A stretch of 53,984 nucleotides of DNA from contig JAPLQT010000065.1 in assembly GCA_026399515.1 (NCBI GenBank), positions 58,518 to 112,501 on the forward strand, in the 5' to 3' direction. Positions 20,932 through 29,799 of this stretch are shown here, in pieces. The notes beneath the pieces were generated by a model. That model saw nothing but the letters and a program-made list of their open reading frames with translations. It ran no database searches and was not told the origin of the DNA. A program made the translations under genes and the position numbers. The DNA is from Pseudomonadota bacterium (GTDB taxonomy: Bacteria; Pseudomonadota; Gammaproteobacteria; Burkholderiales; Rhodocyclaceae). How positions within the stretch are numbered: position 1 is the first letter of the stretch; each line of letters begins with the position of its first letter.

Positions 20932-21477
20932 ATGGCACAAAATCAGAATGCTCTCATCTGGCTCGATATGGAAATGACGGGACTCAATCCCGATTCCGAT
21001 CGTATCATCGAGATCGCCATGGTGGTGACCGACTCCCAGCTGAATACCGTCGCGGAGAGTCCGGCGTGGGTGGTGCACCAGACCGACGCCGTGCTCGACG
21101 GCATGGATGAGTGGAACAAGAACACCCACGGCCGCTCCGGCTTGATCGCCAAGGTCAAGGCCTCGATGCTGGACGTCGCCGAAGTCGAGGCGCAATGCCT
21201 AGCGTTCACGAAACTGAACGTGCCCGAACGTGCCTCTCCCATGTGCGGCAATTCAATCTGCCAGGACCGCCGCTTCATGGCGCGCTACATGCCCAAGCTG
21301 GAATCCTATTTTCACTACCGCAATCTCGATGTCAGCACCCTCAAGGAACTCTGCAAGCGCTGGAAGCCGGAACTCGCCAAGGGCGTCGTCAAGAGCGGCA
21401 AACACACGGCGCTGGCAGACATTTACGAGTCGATCGAGGAAATGAAATTCTACCGCGATAACTTCCTCAAGTTATAA
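20932..21477 (+). CDS. orn: Oligoribonuclease
   Basis: A DEDDh 3'-5' exonuclease of 181 residues that degrades di- and short oligonucleotides, including the pGpG left by cyclic di-GMP breakdown. The motifs are [13 protein letters not shown] (Exo I), the [13 protein letters not shown] region (Exo II) and [13 protein letters not shown] (Exo III). It converges on the glycosyltransferase gene, and the two stop codons share the palindrome TTATAA. Length is normal. Confidence 0.97.
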   Translation: MAQNQNALIWLDMEMTGLNPDSDRIIEIAMVVTDSQLNTVAESPAWVVHQTDAVLDGMDEWNKNTHGRSGLIAKVKASMLDVAEVEAQCLAFTKLNVPERASPMCGNSICQDRRFMARYMPKLESYFHYRNLDVSTLKELCKRWKPELAKGVVKSGKHTALADIYESIEEMKFYRDNFLKL

Positions 21478-23181
21478 GGATTCGCGCCGGTAAAGGCGCA
21501 AACGCTCGCTGCGGTCACCCGGACGGTGGCCTTCCCAGATTTTGCGCCAGCCGGATGGTGTCCCTTCGCCATGTTCCGAACCCTGTTCGAGAAGCAGCGA
21601 ACAGGCCCGCCCAGCTCTGGTATCTTGACGTAGCGTCACGATCTGCGCGAAGTATTGCAGCGAGACACGCTGGGCGCCACCGAGATTCCGCCCGGCGATG
21701 CACTGGTGCCCGCCTTCAGGGTATGGGTGTCCGTCTCCGGGGTATCCGGTATTTCCCGAGAGCGCCTGCTTGAGCGAGACAGCGACGCTCCGATAGCTTA
21801 TCCTGTGGTCCGCCACGGGCATCCATAAGGCAACCATCAACACCCACATCAGGGCCGTGCCAGCCGTCCAATTGGTCGTGGCGCGCCACGGCGAGCGCGG
21901 GCTGGCGAAGATCAACCAAAGCCAGGCTAGGCACAACAGGGCCGCTGTGGCATAGATCAGAGGCGAGTGGCGGGCAACGAAACCTGGCGCCAGTTCGGCG
22001 AGATGACGGGCAAGCCGGCCTGGCACGCCAGCGGCCAAGGCTAGGCCGTAAATCCAGATCACCACGGCGATGAGGCTGAAGGTCATCATGCCAAACCAAT
22101 CGAAGGCATTGGTGGCGCCGCGCCGCAGGCGACTTGCGCCGCTTGCCGCCAACAGGACCAAAGGCACCAATAGCGGCAACGCGAATAGCGGGCGTGGTCC
22201 GTAGATCATCAGCAAGCACGTGAGGGAGGTGAGTGTCCCTACTAGCGGCAAGGCGATGGCGGGCTGACCGAGATGCTTGCGGTTTAGCCAAAGCGCCCAG
22301 AGCGCCAGCGGCAACGCCGGCCAAGCGAACCAGGCCATCAGTTCGGCGTGATCCGGGAGCGCTTTGAGCCAGCCACTCTGAAAGCCCACTCCGGCGACAG
22401 CCTGAGACCACCATGCGTTGAACATGGTCGGCGACTCCCTGAGCAGCAACAGCGGCCAACTGGCGCATAGCGGCAGGGCGACTACTAGCGCGATGGCGAT
22501 GCCGCCCAGACTGGCGGCACCACGCCAATGCCGGTTGAACGGCAGTAGCAGCAGGATGGGCGCCAAGGTGATCAAGGCCATCAGGCCGTTGGCGAGAAAA
22601 CCCAGACCCAGGCCGAGCCCTGCCAGCAGGCCACCGATTCTCGGACGCTGTAATAGCAGGGCGACGCCGGCATAGGCGGCAGCACTGGCGGCGAGCAATG
22701 CAACCATCGGCTGGGTGTCATGTATCGGTACTAGCAGGCCGAGACTGCCGATCGCGATCAGCGTCGCGGCGGCGCCGCTTTCTCGCCTTTCCGGCGCGCG
22801 CCCAGACTTGAGTGCGGTCGATTCCAGGTCATGCAGGACGCGGCTGGTAAATGCCAGCAAATATAGAAACAATGCGCCGAACAATCCAGAAGCCAGTCGC
22901 ACTGCATCGTGCAGAGGCAATATTCCGCCGAACATTTTGGCGCAGATCGCGGCGACCCAGTAATAGAGCGGCGGCGTTTCGAAATAGGCTTCGCCGGCGA
23001 GCCTGGGCACTAACCAGTCGTGGCTATTGAGAAATCCATAGGCGACGCCGAAATGGATGGCGTCGTCGTTCTTCCATGGATCGTGGCCGACCAGCCCTGC
23101 CAGCAGGTAGAGAGCACATAAGCCCGCCAGCGACCAGCCCCGCAGAGGCAGGGTTATCGGGAAGCGTGGGAGCTTGACCAT
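21472..23181 (-). CDS. ArnT/PMT-family lipid-linked glycosyltransferase
   Basis: A 569-residue polytopic GT-C-type enzyme with around twelve hydrophobic segments. The first periplasmic loop has the family's [14 protein letters not shown] acidic motif, followed by [13 protein letters not shown] as in ArnT-like transferases, which move sugars from undecaprenyl carriers to lipid A or proteins. No arn genes are adjacent, so donor and acceptor are unknown. An in-frame ATG at 23208 lies just past the rpmE terminator without a ribosome site; I prefer 23181, with moderate confidence. Its last six bases overlap orn. Confidence 0.82.
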   Translation of the reverse strand: MVKLPRFPITLPLRGWSLAGLCALYLLAGLVGHDPWKNDDAIHFGVAYGFLNSHDWLVPRLAGEAYFETPPLYYWVAAICAKMFGGILPLHDAVRLASGLFGALFLYLLAFTSRVLHDLESTALKSGRAPERRESGAAATLIAIGSLGLLVPIHDTQPMVALLAASAAAYAGVALLLQRPRIGGLLAGLGLGLGFLANGLMALITLAPILLLLPFNRHWRGAASLGGIAIALVVALPLCASWPLLLLRESPTMFNAWWSQAVAGVGFQSGWLKALPDHAELMAWFAWPALPLALWALWLNRKHLGQPAIALPLVGTLTSLTCLLMIYGPRPLFALPLLVPLVLLAASGASRLRRGATNAFDWFGMMTFSLIAVVIWIYGLALAAGVPGRLARHLAELAPGFVARHSPLIYATAALLCLAWLWLIFASPRSPWRATTNWTAGTALMWVLMVALWMPVADHRISYRSVAVSLKQALSGNTGYPGDGHPYPEGGHQCIAGRNLGGAQRVSLQYFAQIVTLRQDTRAGRACSLLLEQGSEHGEGTPSGWRKIWEGHRPGDRSERLRLYRRESL

Positions 23182-23216
23182 GCCTGGGCGACCGCCGGGG
23201 TAAGACATAGAAAATG

Positions 23217-23241
23217 AAAAAAGGCAGCCGAAGCTGCCTTT
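23217..23241 (-). terminator. Intrinsic terminator of rpmE
   Basis: On the minus strand a 9-bp perfect stem (AAAGGCAGC / GCTGCCTTT) is closed by a TTCG tetraloop and runs into six T. It lies 21 bases beyond the rpmE stop and ends the trxA-rho-rpmE block before the glycosyltransferase gene. Confidence 0.92.
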
Positions 23242-23262
23242 GACTGTACGTTACCGGCGTCG

Positions 23263-23478
23263 TCAGGCAGAGCGCTGAACAGTGCCATATTTCTGGCGGA
23301 AACGTTCGACGCGACCGGCGGTATCGACGATCTTCTGCTTGCCGGTGTAGAAAGGATGGCATTCGGCGCAGACTTCAATATGCAGCGGGCGGCCAGAGGT
23401 CGAGCGGGTCTTGAAGTTGTTGCCGCAACTACAGGTGACCTCGATCTCGACGTAGTTCGGGTGTATCGATGCTTTCAT
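23263..23478 (-). CDS. rpmE: 50S ribosomal protein L31, zinc-binding form
   Basis: The 71-residue L31 has the four zinc ligands Cys16, Cys18, Cys37 and Cys40 ([18 protein letters not shown]), so it is the zinc-containing (C+) type rather than the zinc-free replacement. It bridges the ribosomal subunits. Start ATG 23478 gives the standard MKASIHPNY; the longer frame upstream is not conserved. It lies 96 bases after rho and carries its own strong terminator. Confidence 0.97.
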   Translation of the reverse strand: MKASIHPNYVEIEVTCSCGNNFKTRSTSGRPLHIEVCAECHPFYTGKQKIVDTAGRVERFRQKYGTVQRSA

Positions 23479-23574
23479 GATCAGTTCCTTAGGCGCTTGC
23501 CCGAAGCGAAGTTGTTCACGGGCTGGGAAACGTGTGATTATCCTTGATTTCGTATCCGATTGCAAACCGATGGA

Positions 23575-24834
23575 TTAGCCGCGGCGCATCGCGTCGAAGA
23601 ATTCGGCGTTGTTCTTGGTTGCCTTGATCTTGTCGAGCAGGAATTCCATCGCTTCCATGTCGTCCATGTTGTAGAGCAGCTTGCGCAGCACCCACATTTT
23701 TTGCAGCACATCGGGCTTAAGCAGCAGTTCCTCGCGCCGCGTCCCCGAACGGTTGACGTTGATCGCCGGATAGACGCGTTTCTCGGCCATGCGGCGATCC
23801 AGGTGGATCTCCATGTTGCCGGTGCCCTTGAATTCCTCGTAGATGACATCATCCATGCGCGAACCGGTGTCGATCAGGGCGGTGGCGATGATGGTCAGCG
23901 AGCCGCCTTCCTCGACATTGCGGGCAGCGCCGAAGAAGCGCTTCGGACGTTGCAGGGCGTTGGCGTCGACGCCGCCGGTGAGCACCTTGCCCGACGCCGG
24001 TACCACGGTGTTGTAGGCACGAGCCAGGCGGGTGATGGAGTCTAGGAGGATCACCACGTCTTTCTTGTGTTCGACCAGGCGCTTGGCTTTTTCGATCACC
24101 ATCTCGGCGACCTGGACGTGTCGCGTCGCCGGCTCGTCGAAGGTCGAGGCGACCACCTCGCCCTTGACCGAGCGCTGCATTTCGGTCACTTCCTCGGGGC
24201 GTTCGTCGATCAGCAGCACGATCAGCACCACATCCGGATGATTGACCGAAATGGCGTGGGCGATGTGCTGCATCATCACCGTCTTGCCGCTCTTCGGGCT
24301 GGCCACCAGGAGGCCGCGCTGGCCTTTGCCGATCGGCGCGATGATGTCGATCACGCGCGAGGTGGTGTTCTCCTCGCCGCGCATGTCGCGCTCCAACTGC
24401 ATATGGATGTTGGGGTGCAGCGGTGTGAGATTCTCGAAGAGGATCTTGTGCTTCGAAGCTTCCGGCGACTCGCCATTGACCTTATCCACCTTGACCAAGG
24501 CGAAATAGCGCTCGCCGTCTTTCGGGGTGCGGATTTCTCCCTCGACGGTATCGCCGGTGTGAAGATTGAAGCGGCGTATCTGGGAAGGCGAGACGTAGAT
24601 GTCGTCGGTACTCGCCAGATATGACGTGTCCGGCGTGCGCAGGAAACCGAATCCATCGGGCAGTACCTCGAGGGCGCCGTCGCCAAAGATATTCTCGCCT
24701 TTCTTGGCGCGATTCTTGAGCAGGGCGAAGATGAGTTCCTGCTTGCGCAGGCGGTTGGCGCCGTCGATCTCGTTGGCGATGGCCATTTCGAGTAACTGAC
24801 TGACGTGGAGAACTTTGAGCTCCGATAGATGCAT
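23575..24834 (-). CDS. rho: Transcription termination factor Rho
   Basis: A hexameric RNA helicase of 419 residues that ends transcription. The N-terminal RNA-binding fold ([22 protein letters not shown]) is followed by the ATPase with Walker A SPKSGKT and Walker [17 protein letters not shown], and the Q- and R-loops. It sits between trxA and rpmE, the common betaproteobacterial order. Its 169-base leader is C-rich and holds a three-copy 10-base repeat, which suggests that Rho limits its own synthesis. Length and motifs are normal. Confidence 0.98.
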   Translation of the reverse strand: MHLSELKVLHVSQLLEMAIANEIDGANRLRKQELIFALLKNRAKKGENIFGDGALEVLPDGFGFLRTPDTSYLASTDDIYVSPSQIRRFNLHTGDTVEGEIRTPKDGERYFALVKVDKVNGESPEASKHKILFENLTPLHPNIHMQLERDMRGEENTTSRVIDIIAPIGKGQRGLLVASPKSGKTVMMQHIAHAISVNHPDVVLIVLLIDERPEEVTEMQRSVKGEVVASTFDEPATRHVQVAEMVIEKAKRLVEHKKDVVILLDSITRLARAYNTVVPASGKVLTGGVDANALQRPKRFFGAARNVEEGGSLTIIATALIDTGSRMDDVIYEEFKGTGNMEIHLDRRMAEKRVYPAINVNRSGTRREELLLKPDVLQKMWVLRKLLYNMDDMEAMEFLLDKIKATKNNAEFFDAMRRG

Positions 24835-24840
24835 AAATAT

Positions 24841-24930
24841 GGCCTGCTAGGCGTGAAGCGGGGAGGGTGGATGAACCAGGGGTGATCCAGGAAGATTCAG
24901 GAAATTTCAGGGAAACGGAAATGGGCGGAA
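24841..24930 (-). promoter_or_regulatory. C-rich rho leader, candidate rut site
   Basis: In the mRNA sense I count 38 C and 13 G in these 90 bases, the C-over-G bias typical of Rho loading sites. At 24886-24915 there are three head-to-tail 10-base units, TCCAGGAAGA, TTCAGGAAAT and TTCAGGGAAA on the plus strand, which read as TTCCTGRA-type pyrimidine-rich repeats in the RNA. Rho is known to attenuate its own leader in E. coli; that this region does so here is inference. Confidence 0.55.
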
Positions 24931-25003
24931 TTCGGCCCGGTCAGCGCGCGGGTTGTTGGTGTTTAAGCTGGCGCCGCTACATTGGAGCGGCACTGTAACG
25001 GGA

Positions 25004-25330
25004 TCAGAGGTTGCTGTCAATAAATGCGGTAAGTTGGGACTTCGACAAGGCACCGACCTTGGTGGCTTCGATGTTGCCGCCTTTGAAAAGCATCAGCGTC
25101 GGAATACCCCGGATGCCGAACTCGCCTGGGGTCTTCTGGTTGTCGTCGATGTTGAGCTTGGCGACCTTGAGTTTACCGTCGTAATCCTTGGCGATATCTT
25201 CCAGGATGGGTGCAATCATCTTGCAGGGACCGCACCATTCAGCCCAGTAGTCGACCAGCACGGGCAAGCTTGACTCGAGTACTTCGCTTTTGAAATTGGT
25301 ATCGGTGACGTGATGAATGTGCTCGCTCAT
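25004..25330 (-). CDS. trxA: Thioredoxin
   Basis: Thioredoxin 1 of 108 residues, the general cytoplasmic disulfide reductant. The active site WCGPCK follows VLVDYWAE, and the cis-proline loop [11 protein letters not shown] is intact. It heads the trxA-rho-rpmE block and is divergent from fdxA, with a clear promoter of its own at 25472-25499. TrxB, encoded at 13432-14382, is its likely reductase. Confidence 0.97.
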   Translation of the reverse strand: MSEHIHHVTDTNFKSEVLESSLPVLVDYWAEWCGPCKMIAPILEDIAKDYDGKLKVAKLNIDDNQKTPGEFGIRGIPTLMLFKGGNIEATKVGALSKSQLTAFIDSNL

Positions 25331-25471
25331 GGTTTCCTCGTAAATTGGAATTCGCCCCTGATGGGGGCCTATCGGGGACGGGTATTGGGGTTGCCTGGAA
25401 GGTGCGGGATGAAGCAGCGGATTCGCCTATGCTAGCAAAAAAACGTGTTGTTGGTAAATCGGCGCCTTCTC

Positions 25472-25499
25472 AATATATACCAAAGCGCTCATATTACAA
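25472..25499 (-). promoter_or_regulatory. Sigma-70 promoter of trxA
   Basis: On the minus strand TTGTAA (25494-25499) and TATATT (25472-25477) are 16 bases apart in an AT-rich patch of an otherwise GC-rich gap. The leader to the trxA ATG would be about 135 bases. Confidence 0.55.
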
Positions 25500-25521
25500 T
25501 ATTTGTATTCTATCGCCTACC

Positions 25522-25549
25522 TTGCAAGCTGGCGGTCTTCCTTTATACT
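25522..25549 (+). promoter_or_regulatory. Sigma-70 promoter of fdxA
   Basis: TTGCAA (25522-25527) and TATACT (25544-25549) are 16 bases apart, giving a leader of about 33 bases to the fdxA ATG. It is back-to-back with the trxA promoter. Confidence 0.6.
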
Positions 25550-25588
25550 TGATCCGCAAATCTCGTCAATGACTGAAGGTGGTGTGAA

Positions 25589-25912
25589 ATGACCTATGTT
25601 GTGACCGAATCCTGCATCAAATGCAAATATACAGATTGCGTCGATGTTTGTCCGGTCGACTGCTTCCGGGAAGGCCCCAATTTTCTCGTCATCGATCCCG
25701 ACGAGTGCATAGATTGCACGCTCTGCGTTGCCGAATGCCCGGTGGAAGCAATCTTTGCCGAGGATGACGTACCTCCCGACCAGATCCAGTTCACCGCCTT
25801 GAACGCCGAACTTTCCAAGCTCTGGAAACCCATTATCGAACGCAAGGAGGCATTGCCTGACGCGGATACCTGGGCCAAGGCGAAGAACAAACTCGATAAA
25901 CTCGAGCGCTAA
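25589..25912 (+). CDS. fdxA: 7Fe ferredoxin FdxA
   Basis: A 107-residue ferredoxin with nine cysteines near the N-terminus (positions 9, 12, 17, 21, 25, 40, 43, 46, 50), arranged for one [3Fe-4S] and one [4Fe-4S] cluster, and the long C-terminal extension ([21 protein letters not shown]) of the FdxA type. It is an electron carrier; the partner enzyme is not evident. It is probably monocistronic; a small CCCGTA / TACGGG hairpin lies just past the stop, without a T run. Confidence 0.95.
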   Translation: MTYVVTESCIKCKYTDCVDVCPVDCFREGPNFLVIDPDECIDCTLCVAECPVEAIFAEDDVPPDQIQFTALNAELSKLWKPIIERKEALPDADTWAKAKNKLDKLER

Positions 25913-26070
25913 CGCTCCCCGTAGTCTACGGGTTACAGACTATGCCCAGGATCTGCTCATCGTGGGGCAGGATTCATGGCGTTTGGATCACCTCTTTTCG
26001 CGCACCGTGTATTGGAATACCATGAAACACCCCGCGCTTGCGGGAGGCCTAAAAAGACTAGGGGGACGCT

Positions 26071-26526
26071 ATGCAAGTAAGGGAAATCCTGACGATCAAG
26101 GGCAAGGTGCTCTACACCATCCTGCCGAGCAAGACCCTCGCCGAGGGTATCGCCATCATGGCCGAGCAGGATGTCGGATCACTGGTGTGCTTCGATGGCG
26201 GCCGCATGGCCGGCATGCTGACTTTCCGGGAAGTCTTCAAGGCCATGCATCGGCATGGCGCCAATGCAGGAAGCGTCACCATCGCCGATGTCATGGTGCC
26301 GGAACCGCGCTACGCGACGCCGAATATGGAAATCGATGAACTACGCCGCATGATGATCGACCATCACATGCGCTACTTGCCGGTGATGGACGGCGCCACG
26401 CTGATGGGCGTGATCTCCTTTCACGACGTCGCGCGGGCCGTGCTGGAAGAGCAGAGCTTCGAGAATAAAATGCTGAAGGCCTATATTCACGACCAGCCGG
26501 TGGAATCGCAAAGCCAGGGCAAGTAG
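26071..26526 (+). CDS. CBS-domain protein
   Basis: A 151-residue protein made of two tandem CBS domains (about 8-62 and 73-130) and nothing else. The motifs [21 protein letters not shown] and [20 protein letters not shown] are typical. Such free-standing pairs bind adenine nucleotides and may sense energy charge. It sits 58 bases before the acyl-CoA ligase, with a long hairpin in the gap. A regulatory link to that ligase is possible but unproven. Confidence 0.93.
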   Translation: MQVREILTIKGKVLYTILPSKTLAEGIAIMAEQDVGSLVCFDGGRMAGMLTFREVFKAMHRHGANAGSVTIADVMVPEPRYATPNMEIDELRRMMIDHHMRYLPVMDGATLMGVISFHDVARAVLEEQSFENKMLKAYIHDQPVESQSQGK

Positions 26527-26541
26527 GAGGAACAATAACCG

Positions 26542-26567
26542 CCACGGCCCTTGCACAAGGGCCGTGG
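26542..26567. repeat. Perfect hairpin between the CBS gene and fadD
   Basis: CCACGGCCCTTG and CAAGGGCCGTGG are exact 12-base arms around two bases. There is no T tract, so it would be a weak terminator or an RNA-stability element; the fadD ribosome site AGGAGG begins eight bases later. Confidence 0.6.
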
Positions 26568-26584
26568 TCAATTCAGGAGGGGTG

Positions 26585-28252
26585 ATGGAAAAAATTTGGC
26601 TGAAGAATTATCCGCCTGGCGTTCCCGCGGAGATCGACTATTCGGGTTACTCGTCGCTAGCACAATTGCTTGAGGAGAGCGTTGCCAAGTATCGGGACCG
26701 CGTTGCCTATATCTGCATGGGCAAGAACATGACCTATGGACAACTCGACGAACGGTCGCGCAATTTCGGCGCCTGGCTACAGTCGCAGGGTCTGAAGAAG
26801 GGCACCCGGGTAGCGGTCATGATGCCGAACGTGCTGCAGTATCCGGTGACGTTGATGGGCGTACTGCGGGCGGGTTGCATCGTGGTCAATGTCAATCCGC
26901 TGTATACCCCGCGCGAGCTGGAGCACCAGTTGAAGGACTCCGGCGCGGAAGCCATCGTCATCCTGGAAAACTTTGCCAAGAATTTGCAGGCGGTCATAGC
27001 CAATACTGCCGTGAAGCAGGTAGTCGTTGCAACCATGGGCGATCTGCTGGGAATCAAGGGAGCCATCGTCAATTTTGTCGTGCGCAAGCTCAAGAAAATG
27101 GTGCCGCCATACAGCCTGCCCGGCGCGCATTCGTTCAATGAAGTATTGGCCGGCGGCGTGGGCAAAACCCTGACGCCCGTGGCCGCGACCCAGGATGACG
27201 TCGCCTTCCTCCAATACACCGGCGGTACGACCGGCGTATCGAAAGGCGCGACTCTGACCAATCGCAATCTGATCGCCAACGTGATCCAGACCGAAACCTG
27301 GATCGATCCCGTTATCGCCAAGCACGAGGGGCAGATCAACGTGGTCTGCGCCTTGCCGCTCTACCACATATTCGCCCTGACGGTATGCTGCCTGATGGGC
27401 GCGCGTATCGGCGGCTGCAACCTGCTGATTCCCAACCCGCGCGACATACCTGGCTTCGTCAAGGAGTTGTCGAAATTCAAATTCAATATCCTGCCGGCGG
27501 TCAATACGCTCTACAACGGCCTGATGCATGATCCGGACTTCGCCAAGCTCGACTTTTCCAGCCTGATCGTGGCGAATGGCGGCGGCATGGCGGTCCAGCA
27601 GGCGGTCGCCGAGCGTTGGTTCAAGCTGACCGGGTGCCCGATCGCCGAGGGTTATGGCTTGTCGGAAACCTCGCCGGTGGCGACCAGCAATCGTGCGGAT
27701 ACGACCGAATTCACCGGCAGCATCGGCTTGCCGGTGCCGTCGACCGAGATATCGATTCGCGACGACGACGGCAATCAAGTGCCGCTTGGCCAGCCGGGTG
27801 AAATCTGCATCAAGGGCCCCCAGGTCATGGTGGGCTATTGGCAGCGCGACGACGAGACCGCCAAAGTGATGACCCCGGACGGCTTCTTCAAGTCGGGCGA
27901 TGTAGGCATCATGGACGAACGCGGCTACACGAGGATAGTCGATCGCAAGAAAGACATGATCCTGGTCTCGGGCTTCAACGTCTATCCGAACGAAGTCGAG
28001 GCTGTCGTCTCGATGCACCCGGGCGTGCTTGAGGTGGCTGCGGTCGGAGTACCCAGCGAGAAATCCGGTGAGGCAGTGAAGATCTATGTGGTGAAGAAAG
28101 ACCCCAATCTTACCGTCGAAGCGCTGATCGCCTTTTGCCGGGACAGCCTGACCGGATACAAGGTGCCGCACCTGGTTGAGTTTCGCACCGAGCTACCCAA
28201 GACCAATGTCGGCAAGATCCTGCGCCGCGCTTTGCGCGACGGGACCGCGTAG
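26585..28252 (+). CDS. fadD: Long-chain fatty-acid-CoA ligase
   Basis: An ANL-superfamily adenylate-forming enzyme of 555 residues. The ATP-binding P-loop [12 protein letters not shown], the A5-type [12 protein letters not shown], the [11 protein letters not shown] hinge region and the catalytic lysine region [11 protein letters not shown] are all present. It activates fatty acids to acyl-CoA for oxidation or lipid synthesis. ATG 26585 follows a strong AGGAGG site. The substrate range, long-chain fatty acid rather than an aromatic or other acid, is inferred from overall likeness to FadD. Confidence 0.93.
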   Translation: MEKIWLKNYPPGVPAEIDYSGYSSLAQLLEESVAKYRDRVAYICMGKNMTYGQLDERSRNFGAWLQSQGLKKGTRVAVMMPNVLQYPVTLMGVLRAGCIVVNVNPLYTPRELEHQLKDSGAEAIVILENFAKNLQAVIANTAVKQVVVATMGDLLGIKGAIVNFVVRKLKKMVPPYSLPGAHSFNEVLAGGVGKTLTPVAATQDDVAFLQYTGGTTGVSKGATLTNRNLIANVIQTETWIDPVIAKHEGQINVVCALPLYHIFALTVCCLMGARIGGCNLLIPNPRDIPGFVKELSKFKFNILPAVNTLYNGLMHDPDFAKLDFSSLIVANGGGMAVQQAVAERWFKLTGCPIAEGYGLSETSPVATSNRADTTEFTGSIGLPVPSTEISIRDDDGNQVPLGQPGEICIKGPQVMVGYWQRDDETAKVMTPDGFFKSGDVGIMDERGYTRIVDRKKDMILVSGFNVYPNEVEAVVSMHPGVLEVAAVGVPSEKSGEAVKIYVVKKDPNLTVEALIAFCRDSLTGYKVPHLVEFRTELPKTNVGKILRRALRDGTA

Positions 28253-28416
28253 CAGGAGTGTAGCGGTCTGTCTCCGGTGCTATCGATGAAAACAGTCGCC
28301 GCCGGTCTGCATATCCGGTACCGGCGCGGCTTGGTCTTGCCGTCGGCTATCACCGACAGAGCCTGAACTATTCGTCAAAGGCGTCACGCTTGAACCATCA
28401 TGCCGCGCTTTAACCT

Positions 28417-29667
28417 GTGACCAAGTACCACTGGCTAGTCCGGACCCACTATCGTGTGCGCACGTTTGCTTGCGCTACGGAGTTCCTGGTCATCGGCATG
28501 CATATGGATGGGCATGGCTACAATTCAGTCGCCTGGGGACTGTTGGCCCTGCAATTCCTGATTTATCCGCACCTGGTTTTCTGGCGGGCCAAAAAATCCA
28601 GGGATCCGCTCAAAGCCGAACTCGACAATTTGCTGCTCGATGCCCTGATCTCAGGAGTCTGGGCGGCCGCACTCGGGTTCCCCGTCTGGATCGCTTTCAC
28701 GCTGTTTGTCGGCTCGTCGCTCAACAACGCGATCAACCGGGGCTGGCGGGGAGCCCTGGCGGCACTGCTGGTCTTTGCTTCGGGCACGCTGGCATGGGGC
28801 CTCGTCGCCGGACTCAGGCTGTCGCCGAATACCGATCTGCCGGTCACCCTGTTGTGTCTGCTGGGCATGTCGGTCTACTTGTTGAGTGTCGGCGACATCG
28901 TCTATGCCAAAGCCAGCAAACTGCGCGAGACGCGGGAGGCGTTGCGCAAGAGCGAAGAGAATTATCGGCTGATCACCGAGAACGCTGGTGACCTGATCGC
29001 GATGCTGGACGCGGAAGGGCGCTGGGTATACACCAGCCCGTCCTACCGGCGCCTGCTGACTGAGACGGCGCTGGCGGGTGGCGTCAGCGCCATCGACCAA
29101 GTCCACCCGGAAGATCGGGACGGGATGCATGCGCAAATCAAGAATGCGTTGGAAACGGGCGAGTTGCAGGAGTTTCTGTATCGACTGATGGCCGACGACG
29201 GCAGCGCCAAGGAATTCGAGGCGACGGTGAATTCATTTACGCAAGCGGGCGAGCGCAAGATCGTGATGGTTTCGATCGACATCACGGAATTGCGCCAGCT
29301 GGATAAAACGCTGGCAATCCAGGCGCATGCCTTCGAGAACATGACGGAAGGGATGATGATCACTGCGGCCGACGGGATGATATTGTCGGTGAATCGGGCC
29401 TTCACGACGGTGACTGGATACAGCAAGGAAGACGTGGTCGGAAAATCCGAAAGCGAGTTCCGGATCGCCTTGCAACCGCCGAAATTCTACGAAGACATTC
29501 GCGATGTCCTGGCGAAGCACGGCTACTGGACCGACATCACCTGGAGTCGGCGCAAGGATAAGGAAATCTATCGCGAGCGGCGCAGCGTTTCGTCGATCCG
29601 GGACGAAGCCGGGCGCACGACGCACTACATCACCTTTTTCGCCATCGCAGGTGACGGCAAGAATTGA
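28417..29667 (+). CDS. MASE2-PAS-PAS membrane sensor without output domain, copy A
   Basis: This 416-residue protein has a hydrophobic N-terminal half (about 1-165) resembling MASE2, with YPHLVFWRAKKSRDPLKAEL and WRGALAALL, then a short coiled coil (RETREALRKSEENYRL) and two PAS/PAC modules (about 178-290 and 300-415). MASE2 proteins normally end in GGDEF or cyclase domains; here the chain stops right after the second PAC (THYITFFAIAGD). It starts with GTG. The gene at 29800 is a full-length paralogue with nearly identical C-terminal DNA. Ligand and partner are unknown; it may act through another protein or be a truncated diguanylate cyclase. Confidence 0.85.
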   Translation: MTKYHWLVRTHYRVRTFACATEFLVIGMHMDGHGYNSVAWGLLALQFLIYPHLVFWRAKKSRDPLKAELDNLLLDALISGVWAAALGFPVWIAFTLFVGSSLNNAINRGWRGALAALLVFASGTLAWGLVAGLRLSPNTDLPVTLLCLLGMSVYLLSVGDIVYAKASKLRETREALRKSEENYRLITENAGDLIAMLDAEGRWVYTSPSYRRLLTETALAGGVSAIDQVHPEDRDGMHAQIKNALETGELQEFLYRLMADDGSAKEFEATVNSFTQAGERKIVMVSIDITELRQLDKTLAIQAHAFENMTEGMMITAADGMILSVNRAFTTVTGYSKEDVVGKSESEFRIALQPPKFYEDIRDVLAKHGYWTDITWSRRKDKEIYRERRSVSSIRDEAGRTTHYITFFAIAGDGKN

Positions 29668-29772
29668 GTAAAGTAGCCCGTAGGGGCTATGGTAAACTCG
29701 ACTGCAAACACGATCCGATAGGGCTCTTAGATGTCCGGCAACGCTCTCCGCACTCTTTTCTGCGCTATTTCC
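28427..29772 (+). repeat. Tandem duplication, copy A
   Basis: This segment and 29828-31173 align without net gaps at an offset of 1401 bases, from the eighth or so base of the sensor gene to about 14 codons into aroC. Identity by eye is low in the membrane part and very high over the last 700 bases. Confidence 0.88.
29731..29772 (+). pseudogene. Stranded 5' fragment of aroC
   Basis: ATG at 29731 starts a reading frame, MSGNALRTLFCAIS, that matches the first 14 codons of aroC at 31132 ([14 protein letters not shown]) and then loses all likeness. The 60 bases before it also match the aroC upstream region, including the small TAGCCC / GGGCTA hairpin. It marks the end of the duplicated unit and is not functional. 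Confidence 0.88.
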
Positions 29773-29799
29773 GTGCTTCCTGAAATACCGGTATAAGCA

